Positions 32,930 to 42,849 of a stretch of 64,000 nucleotides of DNA are shown here, piece by piece. The first letter of the stretch is position 1; every line of letters begins with the position of its first letter. The notes beneath the pieces were generated by a model. That model was not told where the DNA came from, ran no database searches, and worked only from the letters and a program-made list of their open reading frames with translations. This DNA is from Orientallactaga sibirica. Lineage: Eukaryota > Chordata > Mammalia > Rodentia > Dipodidae. The stretch spans positions 15,183,501 to 15,247,500 of the forward strand of contig JAEOAD010000015.1 of assembly GCA_036365145.1 (NCBI GenBank), given 5' to 3'. The position numbers were made by a program, and so were the translations under genes.

Positions 32930-33230
32930 AGCCACCTGACAGGAGCTTCACTGGCTCCCAATGGGATTATAAATCATTTATTTCATTATGAATTTGAGGA
33001 GATGCTGTGTGTTTGAAGTGGGATTTGAAGCAAAAAGAAACGGGCAGATTAATGGAGCCTGAAGAAAGCTAAGTATCGCTTGCCATTCCTGCCAGAGCGC
33101 TAAGTCAGCTGGCAGCCGAGCGGCGTTTGAAAAGCACATCTCTCAGTTAAACGCATTTCCTCGCATGTGCTTCCTGCTGGTACTTGCCTATGTTAATTGC
33201 ATCTGAATCCACCCACCAGTGCTCAGTGTT
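32930..33230. promoter_or_regulatory. Candidate conserved non-coding element
   Basis: The block is repeat-free, rich in AT words ('ggattataaatcatttattt', 'cagattaatggagcctgaag') and keeps CpGs ('ccagagcgctaagtcagctg', 'gccgagcggcgtttgaaaag'). It has no open frame of note. A regulatory role is inferred from composition only. Confidence 0.35.
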
Positions 33231-34420
33231 GCAAAGGGATCTGCACATGTCTGGGTGTCTCCCAGCACAGTTCTCTCCAATGGCCTGAAGTTCCATGGCT
33301 CAGTCCTGCCCCACCTGAACACATACTGCCCATTCTCACCTCTGGACTTTGACGCAGGCTTCTCCAGCTGCCTAGAGTGTCCTGTGCCAGTAACATTTCT
33401 GCCCTGACCACTGACGACTCTTTGAGGCCAACCTGTCTGCAAGGAAGGGGCAAGTAGCTGTTCCCTCTCCTACAAAGGGAGGTAACACAAAATGTTGGTG
33501 TGTCCCCTACCCTAAAATCCCTGAGAGCACAGACAATAGATGGTTTATGGTGAATCTCACCCAGAAAGCAACTGCTTTCCAAAGCTGTCCAAGCCTGAGA
33601 GTGAAACATACTTTGATCTCAGTCCCCGACTGTTTTCTCTTGAGTTTTGAAGCGTGGCCCCCCACCATATCCCCATCCATCATAGACATCCATCATGGGT
33701 CTCTCTCCACATTTCATGGAACCCTCGTTAAACTATGACTCATGAGATCTCTGGGAGAATGTCCAGCCTTCTTCCCTCCTCTCACCATTCTAGACCTCAA
33801 TTCTCATCTACTCCAGATCAGACCAGGTCAGGTCAGGGGTGGACCAGAGAGACCGTGAACAATTTCAGGCACCCTCCCAGGATGGGCTCCCAGCTGGGAT
33901 CTGGGGAAGGATGGAGAAGAGAGGAGTCAAGCAAGGAGAGAACAGATGAGTTCCAAACATGAGAAGGGCTGATGTGTACACTTAAACTTGAAGTTCAAAC
34001 AAGACCCCAGAGATGCAATGGGAGTTGGGAATCTGAATTCTTATTGGCCTGGGGTTGAGCCTAGTTTATATCTGTCACCTGACATAATTACTGCAAGTCC
34101 CTGTTGCTTCTCTACCACAGTATCCTGGTTTGGGTGAGCAATTCACTTATAGGAAGATTTGTCCATTCTGTTAAGGACAGAGTTGTCTAGCAACCAGAGC
34201 TGTCCAAGGAGCTGGACCATATTGGTCTATGGGGCCCAGCACTGACCATAAGGAGTTCACTGAAGCCCAGGAACGTGTGCATGTGTCAATGGGACAGGTG
34301 AAGGAAGTCATCAGAGAGAAAGGATTCTTTTACCAGGAGACACAAGAAGCACACAGGAAATTTAATTTAAAGTCTTTCAGAAATGTTACATAGGAGTCGG
34401 GTTCAAGAATACAGAGCAGA
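33231..34420. other. Unique region, no gene seen
   Basis: About 1.2 kb without recognised repeats. Frames of 60-128 codons overlap on opposite strands and have no domain. Confidence 0.5.
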
Positions 34421-34424
34421 AGGC

Positions 34425-34562
34425 CAGTGTGATGGCACATGCCTATAATCACAGCACTTGGGAAGTGGAGACAGGAAGATTAGGAGTTCAAGGCCAGCCT
34501 AGGTGATATAGTGAGTCTAAGATCAGACTGGGCTAAATGAGAACTTGTCTTTTAAAACAAAA
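34425..34562 (+). mobile_element. B1-related SINE (plus)
   Basis: 'ggccagtgtgatggcacatg', 'ataatcacagcacttgggaa' and 'agttcaaggccagcctaggt' mark a diverged B1. Confidence 0.8.
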
Positions 34563-34603
34563 GTAAATTAAATGAATAAATAAAGGAATAAAGAGCAGAA
34601 ACC

Positions 34604-34748
34604 AAACATGGTGGTATATACCTATAATCCCAGTATTTGGAAAGCTGAGGCAGAAGGACCACTGGTTTGATGCCAGCCTGGGCAACAGTGAGATCTAGGC
34701 CAGCTGAGGTTACATAGCAAGACCTTGTGTTATTAAAGGAAAAAAAAC
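34604..34748 (+). mobile_element. B1-related SINE (plus)
   Basis: 'ataatcccagtatttggaaa', 'gctgaggcagaaggaccact' and 'atgccagcctgggcaacagt' mark a second, separate diverged copy. Confidence 0.8.
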
Positions 34749-34774
34749 AATAAAGAGCTGTATGGAGGAGTAGA

Positions 34775-34932
34775 TACCTTGGATCGATTGTAAGATCATG
34801 AACAAGTTATATAACCTGCATAAAGTTATTTTTCAAAAGCCTCTACCTCAGTTTCCCAGTCAGCAAAGTGGGTACAAGAACATGCACCTCAAAATGTGAA
34901 CGAGACAACTTTTGAAAATGAAACATGTAACT
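34775..34932 (+). mobile_element. MIR fragment (plus)
   Basis: 'gatcatgaacaagttatata', 'tctacctcagtttcccagtc' and 'aaagtgggtacaagaaca' follow MIR order. Confidence 0.7.
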
Positions 34933-34989
34933 CCTTGCTGTCATTTCGAGATGGTGGTGATGCAAGGCAGGAAGAAATCTCTGAGTGTT

Positions 34990-35340
34990 CAATGGGGCCT
35001 CACTTCTTCACCTCAGTAGAGGCTGTGGAAGGTTAATCAGATGGGAACCCAGTAACCAAGATTAGGAGAAAGCAAATCCCTCCAGCCGCCTTTGAATTCC
35101 AGTTATGTGTCCGCTCTCTTTGAACTGGCCATTCTACTCTTTCTCTTGGAGAGAGAACAAAGCAGGCGATGTGAACTCAAATCTCATTTACAACTTAATT
35201 TTGAAACGGAGGAGATTTGCGACGTTGGAAAGGCAAGGGAGCAGGAAATAAACTTTAGAATAATTGCTCAGTCGTCTTTTAAACATAAGGCGTTGCACTG
35301 CTATTTTTGTTGATGTATTCAAATGAGAGGATGCCACAGC
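34990..35340. promoter_or_regulatory. Candidate conserved non-coding element
   Basis: A repeat-free block with AT-rich words and retained CpGs ('aaacggaggagatttgcgac', 'cagtcgtcttttaaac'). No gene is recognised. The inference is from composition and lack of repeats only. Confidence 0.35.
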
Positions 35341-35959
35341 TGCGGGGCATCTCCGAGATGGCTGATGGCACTGCCTGCAGACAGCTGAGGAAGCCAAGGG
35401 CCAGAGCGGGTGTGCCTCCCACCTCCAGGAAGCTGCAGGCAAGAGCAGAGTGAGATCCTCCCATCACCCAAGACAGTGCTTCAGAGCACCAGAGCTCCAA
35501 CAACCACCTCACAGCCAGACTCACCTGACGCAGGAGAGAAATGGACAGCGTTGTGTTTACAGACACAAGAGTGCCTTCCAGGGTACGCTTCCGAGGGATC
35601 AAATTCCTGGGAGGATTTACAGTGACCCACTGTAAAGACTCCTGAGCCTGGAAGGCCACAAATCATCTTATGTCCATCGTATGGACAGGTAGATTGAGGC
35701 AGAAAGGCATCTTCTATTTTGTAAGTTCCCTGAGGACCGTGAGGCCCATCTCCACAGGCATCAAGATGAGAGAGCATCATCACTGTATAAAAGTCCACTC
35801 CCCACAGCCCAGGTAAAACCCAGGTTCTGATCTCCTCAGTCTACTGCCTCTCTCACCATGCAATGCCTCCAAGGTGGAGCGGGCTATTGGATTTGCCCCT
35901 ACCCCCACTCTAAGGCCAATCAAGGATGTCTTGCTATTATTTGCTTCATATTTGGACAG
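35341..35959. other. Unique sequence with a possible MIR piece
   Basis: 'tatggacaggtagattgagg' near 35680 resembles reverse MIR. Overlapping frames on both strands (35279-35798) are probably chance. Confidence 0.45.
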
Positions 35960-35973
35960 TTCAAGATTTTATT

Positions 35974-36177
35974 TTATTTTTTAAAAAATATTTTTATCTA
36001 TTTATTTGCAAGCAGAGAGAGAGAAAGAGAGAGAGAGAAGGGATGTATCAGGGCTTCCTGCCACTGTATGCACCACTCTGTGTATCTGGCTCTATGTAGG
36101 TACTAGGGAATCAAACCGGGGTCTTTAGGCTTTGAAAGTAAGCACTTAAACTGCTAAGCCATCTCTCCAGCCCATCA
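35974..36177 (-). mobile_element. DIP-like SINE (minus) with a 14-bp TSD
   Basis: It runs from the reversed A-rich tail and GA tract to 'gctaagccatctctccagcc'. TTCAAGATTTTATT is repeated exactly at 35960-35973 and 36178-36191. Confidence 0.93.
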
Positions 36178-36213
36178 TTCAAGATTTTATTGCAGCAGTT
36201 TTAGAAACCATTT

Positions 36214-36217
36214 TTGA

Positions 36218-36265
<48 letters not shown>

Positions 36266-36276
36266 GAGAAAGAACC
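36214..36276. repeat. (GAAA)n microsatellite
   Basis: About 15 tetranucleotide repeats with one GAGA interruption. Confidence 0.95.
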
Positions 36277-37075
36277 ACTGGCTGAGAGTATTCATGGGGT
36301 ATAGCCAGAGACCTTGATTGGCAGCACTTATCTAAAGGCCATTGGCTTTCTGTGCATGCATCTGTGAGTCTGACCAAAGTGCTCACTGGTTACTCAGAGG
36401 ACCACAGGATGTCTCCTGTCTGTCCTCCATGTGCTCCAGCTGGACTTGTACCTACCAGATTTGGTGGTGACTCTGAGAAACTGCAGAAGCAGAAAGCCCA
36501 TGATGCTTTGCCTGGCCTGGGTCCATCAGAATAGGGTGTCCCCTCTGTCACCGCCTCTGCTTAACTAGTGCAGCCAGGGCCATTCCGATTAACCCTTCAC
36601 AGCCACTCCACTTTGGACATGCATGTGCTCTGTTCTTTTTGCTGATTTAATTAACATAATATAATGGAAATAAAATAATTGAAGGGGCTGCCACTTCAGA
36701 AAAGACCATCGCGGGGCTCCTTGGAGAGCATTGTTGCATGGTTTCCAGGCAACACCAAAGAGGCCCTGAGAAGGGCTGGCGGTCCCCGAAGCAGCCAGCT
36801 GGCTGGGCCTCACCCCAGAGCCCCCGCCCCACCTTCCCAGGCCTGGATATGTGGACCCATGGGTACAGAGACCTCCCTTCAGACCCTTCTTCCCATTCAC
36901 GTGCTCTTGGGTCCTGAAATATAATCCCTCACTTTGGAATATGAAGAACTTCAAACAGAGCAGCTAAATATATCATCATTTCCATCATACATACTGTATC
37001 AAAAAATTAATGCTATTTATAAGCATGAAATCATACCTTGTGTTATGATCTCTTCACCAAAAACTAGGATGTAGA
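36277..37075. other. Unique region; AT-rich candidate element at 36600-36740
   Basis: 'tttaattaacataatataat' followed by a CpG-containing stretch ('accatcgcggggctcc') looks like slowly evolving non-coding DNA. No gene is seen. Confidence 0.4.
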
Positions 37076-37268
37076 GGAGCTAGGGAGATGGCTCAGTGGT
37101 TAAAGGTCCTTGCTTGCAAAGCTTGACTACCTAGGATCAATTCCCCAGTACACACTTAAAGCTGGACACGAAGTGGCACATGTATCTGACATTCATTTAC
37201 AGCAACAAGAGACCCTGATGCTCACACACACAAACTCACACACACGCAAATAAATACATTTTCTAAAG
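37076..37268 (+). mobile_element. B2-superfamily SINE (DIP-related, plus)
   Basis: The head 'gagatggctcagtggttaaa' and body 'gctggacacgaagtggcaca' are diverged. The tail is CA-rich ('cacacacacgcaaataaata') rather than TC-rich, so this may be an older subfamily. Confidence 0.78.
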
Positions 37269-38050
37269 ATGCATGGAAACATCTATGAATGCATTCCCTC
37301 AAGCTTTGTTTTTGATAGTTTTGAACCAAAGGAGACCCTAGGACTGTGGGTGTGGGTATCCGTGTCTAGTTGCTAAAGGGACTCACACTGGTCTCTGACC
37401 CTCCTGTCAGTCACTCAGTTCCACTGTGTCTCTCACTGTCATGTTGCTCAACAGGAGTTAGGGAATGGGAAGCTGACTCCACTCTTTTAGGGTTTGGGGG
37501 TTTTTGTTTTGTTTTGGTTTTTCAACTTTGATGGGCAGTCCACAACGCTCAGTTCTGGACTCTTGGCGAGAAATACTGTACCAGGTCATGGGAACTCTGC
37601 ACCAGGTACAGTCCATGTCTCAGGCCTCCTATTCCAGTGTTTACACTTAGAATCTGATGGATTGATTGCTAGCGAGTATGTTGAGTCTATGGAGTGTCAT
37701 AGAGCAGGAGACAGGAGAAGGTACCTCCTCACTGCATGAGCTGTAAGGGCAGCACCTGCAGAATATTCCATGCTTCTGTCCCCCAAGGGGGCTCCACAAG
37801 GAGACAGCAGGACAGCAGGATGACAAAAAGACTGACATTCGCTTGGCAAATGAGCTTGTACAAGCTCATTTCTAGCTCAGCCACATAATATTACAAATAC
37901 CTTTAAAAGCAGTTCCAGCCCCAATGGAAACCACAATTTCCTGACTTATCCTGTAGAAAAGCATTTTTATGCCAGAGAAGAGATGGCAATTTATAGGCAT
38001 GCTGGAAAATAAACTACTAGAGTTCTATCCGATTTTGCCAAGTCCCAAGG
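37269..38050. other. Unique sequence containing a 24-bp perfect palindrome
   Basis: The stretch is repeat-free. The palindrome lies at 37848-37871 and is centred on GTAC. Confidence 0.5.
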
Positions 38051-38540
38051 CAGAAGCAAAAAAGAAATAAAATTAAATGAAAAATCTGTGCTCGCACACA
38101 AATACTGTGGGCATGTTATTTTGGGTGGTGGTTTTTCTCTTAACAATGGAAGTGCAAGGGAATGGGCACTCACTACAGAAGGCTCTAATTGCTCCACACC
38201 TTGTTAATGCTCCTACCATATTGGTTCTTATTAATTAATCTAGTGTAGCAGGAAAGTCCATTATGCTATATTAATGCTGCTTGTTGTAGAAAAGGCTAAA
38301 TTAATTAATGCAGATGGTAAGCAGATTCGTTATGATAAACATTTGATAAGTTCCTCTGCCTGCCTCCAAGATTAATTTGGCTTGAAATATGCAAAACATG
38401 GCCCACCTCCCCACAGCGAAAGAGAAGCCAGTTACAGGTTGGAAAAGAGTGTGAAGATCAGATTTCATCTTTTTAAAAAGCAGTGAAGTTGAAAATTCAG
38501 CTACATCATAGACTTGAATCCTTCCCTGCCAGTGCATCTG
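38051..38540. promoter_or_regulatory. AT-rich candidate regulatory block with TAATTA-type sites
   Basis: ATTAATTAAT occurs at about 38230 and again at about 38302, 72 bp apart, with 'tccattatgctatattaatg' between. TAATTA is the core bound by many homeodomain proteins. The block is free of repeats. A function is inferred only from motif and composition. Confidence 0.38.
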
Positions 38541-38689
38541 ATTCTAAGTGAGAACACTAGAATAGGAATCTGACTTTGACACAAACTCAAGCCTCCTTCT
38601 GGAACTCTCTACTGGGGTCTAAATTGAGATATCCATTTCTTCTTTCAACAAGTCTTCTAGGAATGGAGTTCAGACATTGACACCTGTAA

Positions 38690-39035
38690 ATCAGTTACTG
38701 CTGGAACAAAATATACAACCAGAAGCAACTTATGGAAGGAAAGGATATTTTGGCTTACAGTTCCAAAGGCTACAGTCTATCATGGAAGGAAGGTAGGGAG
38801 TTGGCATTGCATCATCATAGCAGTAGGGAAGAAATTGAGAGGGGGAAGGGGAAGGAAGAGAGAGAGAAAGAGGGACTGGGGTTTAAATCTCAAGTCCTGA
38901 CTCCAGTGACATTTCTTCCAGCAAGGCTCTACTTCCTAAAGGTTACACAATACTCTCCAGCAGGCCACCAGCTGGGGATTAAGCATTTAAAGGTATAACC
39001 CTATGGGGTCATCATATTCAAATCAGCACACCCTA
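38690..39035 (-). mobile_element. MaLR-like LTR remnant (minus)
   Basis: 'accagaagcaacttatggaa', 'ttggcttacagttccaaagg' and the right end 'catcatattcaaatcagca' match reverse MaLR LTRs with strong divergence. Confidence 0.55.
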
Positions 39036-39274
39036 ATTCTCAGCCAACTCAACCTGGGTTTATCAGACGTCATTCAGTGAAGTGTACCCTGCCTTCATCT
39101 TGTGCATCCCAGGTGGTCAGAGAACCCCACTGCCTCCTGTGGATCCAAACTAGAAATGAATTCGTCTTCTCAGGCCTCCTTTCCTCTTTCCTACTTCAGA
39201 CTGTTAGATGTGATAGAGGCGACCATCTAACGCCTTAAACTTCATATTCATATAGAACAAGAAAAAGAAAAACC
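39036..39274. other. Short unique stretch
   Basis: Nothing is recognised. Confidence 0.45.
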
Positions 39275-39430
39275 AAACAGGGTTGCAGAGATGACCCAGG
39301 TTCAATTGCCTAGGACCCATGTAAGCCAGATGCACAAGGTGGTACATGCTTGTGAAGTTCATGTGCAGTGGCTGGAGGACTTGGCATGCCCTTTTTCTCT
39401 CTCTCATTCTCTCTCTTTCTCGCTCTATTC

Positions 39431-39461
<31 letters not shown>

Positions 39462-39484
39462 AAGTAAATAAATAAAATATTTTT
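39275..39484 (+). mobile_element. DIP-like SINE lacking its A-box segment (plus)
   Basis: After 'ggttgcagagatgac' the sequence jumps to 'ccaggttcaattgcctagga', so about 35 bp of the tRNA-like head, between the A and B boxes, is deleted. The core, (TC)n tract and AAATAAATAAAATATTTTT tail are present. An L1 fragment inserted into this tail. Confidence 0.88.
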
Positions 39485-39720
39485 AATTATTATTTTTTTA
39501 TTGACAACTTCTATACTTACATACAAAAAACACATGTATTTCCCTCCCCTACCCCATTCCACTTTAGAACTCCAATCTCCATCACATCCCCTCCCTCTCT
39601 CCATTAGTCTCTCTTTAATTTGATGTCATCATCTTTTTCTTCTATTTTTGAGGGTCTTGCGAAGGTATTGCTAGGCACTGCAAGGTCATGGATATTTAGC
39701 CAATTTCTGTCTGGGCGGTT
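39485..39720 (-). mobile_element. L1 3'-end fragment (minus) inserted in a SINE tail
   Basis: It has the same 3'-UTR segment as 3822-4260 and 13612-13748. The SINE-tail words AAATAAAATATTTTT (39470-39484) and AAATAAAGTATTTTT (39721-39735) flank it as a target duplication with one difference. Confidence 0.85.
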
Positions 39721-39744
39721 AAATAAAGTATTTTTTTAAACCAG

Positions 39745-40140
39745 TTCTTTCTGTCTCCAGCTGTCATAGCAAGAGGAGTCACTACCATGTCCGCGCTTCT
39801 GCAATGGATGGTTGTGAGGATGAGCACTGAGCCCAGTAATCTGAAGGCCTGAAACTCTTCTGCTACAACAGGCTGATCCACCTCAAAACCGTGGGAGTAG
39901 ATCCTGCCGCCGACGGCAAAGGGGTTGCTGTGGCCATGAAGCGGAGATACAGCCACCTCCTATGTACGGACCACCATCAACATGAACGTGCTAGCCACCC
40001 TCAGCAGCATCAGACATATGATCCTCAAGAGCAAGAACCACCCTGACCTGTGTGGGGAGGCCATCCCACACAGTGAGAAGCCTGTGGTGGTGCAGAGAAA
40101 ACAGACCTGCCCCCTTAAGAGCTCCTGAGCACCATGCCCC
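39745..40140 (+). pseudogene. RPL28: Processed pseudogene of ribosomal protein L28
   Basis: The intact gene encodes large-ribosomal-subunit protein eL28, about 137 residues. Here a start at 39787 gives the L28 N-terminus (Met-Ser-Ala-x-Leu-Gln-Trp-Met-Val-Val-Arg). About 14 codons are then missing before the 'STEPxNLKA' segment, which ends in an in-frame stop at 39850-39852. A frame change follows, then the 'LIHxKTVGVxPAADGKG' segment, another frame change, and 'YVRTTINxN', 'LSSIRHMI' and the C-terminal Lys-Ser-Ser-stop (stop at 40126-40128). A second block of a few codons is missing before 'KPVVV'. There are no introns, so it is a retrocopy. No obvious poly-A tail or target duplication remains, which suggests moderate age. 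It is not functional as a ribosomal protein. Confidence 0.95.
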
Positions 40141-40364
40141 CAGAAGCAGTAGCCTTCACCAACTTTCAAAAATATCCAAACACCTCTAAAGAGTTGCATG
40201 TTTAATACACAAAGTGTTTTCTGAATAAATCAGGAAAATTTATTGCTTAAAATTAGACACGGGAAGTAAACAATTCTCAAAAGAAATATTTAAGGTAAAT
40301 AAACACCTGGAAATGTTTTGACTTAAAGATCAAAGAAAAAAACAGTTAAGATAACTATTTTTTG
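40141..40364. other. Possible 3' UTR of the retrocopy and unique sequence
   Basis: The text up to about 40230 ('ttctgaataaatcaggaaaa') includes an AATAAA signal and could belong to the retrocopied transcript. The rest is unassigned. Confidence 0.35.
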
Positions 40365-40525
40365 GTTGTGTGTGTGCATGTTCATATTATGAGGGGGCAC
40401 ATGTGTGGGGGTGCACATGCACATATGTGTGCACACACATGGTAGCCAGAGGTTGCAATATATGTGAACATGCAACACACAAGCATGTATAATACATGCA
40501 CACACACACACACACACACACATGT
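40365..40525 (-). repeat. TG/CA-rich low-complexity sequence, probably a SINE tail
   Basis: Irregular TG and CA runs include (CA)n at 40498-40522 and 'ggtagccagaggttgcaata', reminiscent of a composite SINE tail in minus orientation. Confidence 0.6.
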
Positions 40526-40554
40526 CTACTTACTTTACAAATGATCGTTTTTGT

Positions 40555-41113
40555 TGTCCTTAAGAGGATAGACTTGGATCTGAGGGTAAAGAACACAGAA
40601 GGTGCCCAACACTTCGTGAAGCAACATAACAATGGTATTGAGACCCTTAAAATGCCCATGCCTCTATATCCAGGAGTGTCTTTTCTAAGAATCAATACTA
40701 GGAAATAGAGATAGAAATCAACACATATGCATAGGATGATTTATTGCCACATTATTAGCAGTATTAACAAGTGCATTGCAGAAGAGGTGGCAGGAAGAAT
40801 GTAAGAGCCAAAGGAAGGATAGGAGTCCTCACAAAGCACTCCCCCAGACACAAAATGGCCTGGATATCCATGACCACACAGTGCCTGACACTACCTACCC
40901 AAGACCATCAAGATAGGAGGAAAAGATGATGACATCAAAATAAAAGAGAGACTGATTGAGAGGGGGAAGGGGTATGATGGAGAGTGGAGTTGTGAAGGGG
41001 AAAGTGGGGGAAGGGAGGGAATTACCATAGGTTATTGTCTACAATTATGGAAGTTGTCAATAAAAAAATGCAAACAACTTCAATATCCAAAACTTGGGAA
41101 ATGCCAAACACAC
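40555..41113 (+). mobile_element. Old L1 3' fragment (plus), interrupted by a younger L1
   Basis: 'gcccatgcctctatatccag', 'ttattgccacattattagca' and, after the younger insertion, 'gcaaacaacttcaatatcca' are consistent with ancient mammalian L1 3' sequence. Assignment is tentative. Confidence 0.5.
40778..41077 (+). mobile_element. L1 3'-end fragment (plus) with a tail
   Basis: In sense orientation it holds the same segment as the minus copies: 'gatgatgacatcaaaataaa', 'tgatggagagtggagttgtg' and 'atggaagttgtcaataaaaa', ending in a short A-rich tail. It is 5' truncated and non-coding. Confidence 0.8.
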
Positions 41114-41507
41114 TGTAGCAGACAGCTTCGGGTTCGCTGAGATGAACTTCCAGACCAGGCACAGTTATGGAGGAAGGGATATTATTTATTGAAGCTCACA
41201 GATCCAGGGGAAGTTCCATAATGGCAGAAGAAGTGGCCTGCTCTCCACAGGACCAGGCAAGAGAGAGCAAAAGCCAACCAGCCACCACAGCACACAGAGC
41301 AAAACTACAGCCAAAAGGTCACACAGCACACTTCAGGAACTCCTGCTAGGCACATTTGCATATCTTTACAATGGAATCTCAAACCCACACCATTAACACC
41401 TTAAGAACGGCCCCCAGTGACATTGCCTTTAGCAAGGTGATTGCAGATGCAAACTATAACTAATAAAACATTGAATTTATTGGGGGACATATATTCAAAC
41501 TACCACA
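41114..41507 (-). mobile_element. Complete solo MaLR-type LTR (minus), 394 bp
   Basis: On its own strand it begins TGTGGTAGTTTGAATATATG and ends GAAGCTGTCTGCTACA, with an AATAAA signal near the 3' third ('ttcaataaataatatccc'). The host flanks are CACAC on both sides (41109-41113 and 41508-41512), the 5-bp duplication expected for ERVL/MaLR. The flank lies in CA-rich DNA, so chance identity is possible. Confidence 0.82.
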
Positions 41508-41512
41508 CACAC

Positions 41513-41888
41513 TTTGCTATGTTTATTTAAGGACCTATTTGTTCTATAAATTCTCATGACGGAATTTCATGTATAAAAAGTACCCACTATGTAACAGAAA
41601 GGGAAGCTTGAAGACCAAAGACACAGGACCCTAATTTGGTTTTTGTAGTTCTGTTTGTAGAAGTTTGTATGCCACATCATAATGAGGCGAGGGGAACCTT
41701 CAAGACTTCTCCATGATGTCTGAACCCGTGTTTTCTATAGAACCCTTTGAAATCTGGCACTTCTCCAACCCAAGGCCTCTCTACACAATGGATCCTCCCC
41801 AACCTTGGATCCCAGCAGCCCCTCTCCCTGGTTGCTATTGGACCCTTCCACACTTCTGTATGCTTCATTTTCAGGAAATGCATCACCC
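41513..41888. other. Unique non-coding sequence
   Basis: Nothing is recognised. Frames on both strands are short and unsupported. Confidence 0.45.
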
Positions 41889-42342
41889 CTGTGGTGGTTA
41901 ATCTTGTCAACTTGATTAGATCAGGAGTCAACTGAATGTGAGGACATGGCTAGGAAGGCTTGATGAAGGTGGGAAGGTCCTCCCCCATAGTGAGCAGCTG
42001 AGGCATGAAGAGATCTGATGAGAAGGCGTTGCTTTGCCTGCCAGCCTTCCTCCCTTGCTGTTGCTGCCATCCATCCCTGACACAGGAATCCAGCCAAGAG
42101 CCTCTCAACATAGACTAAGGACCAGCGGCTCTCCAGGAATCTTTGAGGCTTTCAGTGCTAGATTGAGACATCCCTCCTTGTAGACTGAGCAGCTGTCTGG
42201 TTCTCAGACACTCTAGCCTGCAGACAGCCACTGTTGGATTCCCCATCCTGTAGTGCACAAGGCACTCTAATACATCCCTTTGTAATATATTCATAATATG
42301 GGCTCTGTTCCTCTAGAGAACCCTGGCTAATATACCCTCCCC
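41889..42342 (+). mobile_element. ERVL LTR (MLT2-like, plus)
   Basis: It begins 'tgtggtggttaatcttgtca' with 'acttgattagatcaggagtc', and ends 'ctctgttcctctagagaacc', 'ctggctaatata', the characteristic MLT2 3' end. It is a solo LTR; no internal ERVL sequence is present. Confidence 0.78.
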
Positions 42343-42583
42343 CACCAACAACCACTTGCTGTCTAGTAAAATCCACCCCACCTATAGGACTCAGCTCGCA
42401 TGTGGTCTCCTATAAAAACCTGCCATGGTTGGATCGGGTGCAGCCTGTGAAGGTCTCCTGGCTGTAGCAGTTGGTGGGAGGCTGAGGTGGATTGGGGGCA
42501 GTAGTATGACATATCATGGCCTTTACAAAGAGACCTCTGGCAGCCACTTCCCCCGCAGGAATAAGCATGGAGTGAGAATAGAC
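42343..42583. other. Short unique stretch
   Basis: Nothing is recognised. Confidence 0.45.
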
Positions 42584-42596
42584 AAGAAACTCCCAG

Positions 42597-42788
42597 AGGG
42601 CTAGAGAGATGGATCAGTGGTTAAGGCACTTGCCTGAAAAACCCAAGGACCCAGGTTCCATTCCCGAGTACCCACGGAAGACAGATGCACAAAGTGGTGC
42701 ATGCATCTGGAATTCGTATGCAGTGGCTAGAGGCTTGGTGCACCCATTCTCTCTCAATCCATCCATCTATCTATTTATCTGCCTATCT

Positions 42789-42826
<38 letters not shown>

Positions 42827-42836
42827 ATAAATAACT
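42597..42836 (+). mobile_element. DIP-like SINE (plus) with a perfect 13-bp TSD
   Basis: It has a full head and core, then (ATCT)n and (TC)n runs and a GATAAATAACT end. AAGAAACTCCCAG is duplicated at 42584-42596 and 42837-42849. Confidence 0.93.
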
Positions 42837-42849
42837 AAGAAACTCCCAG

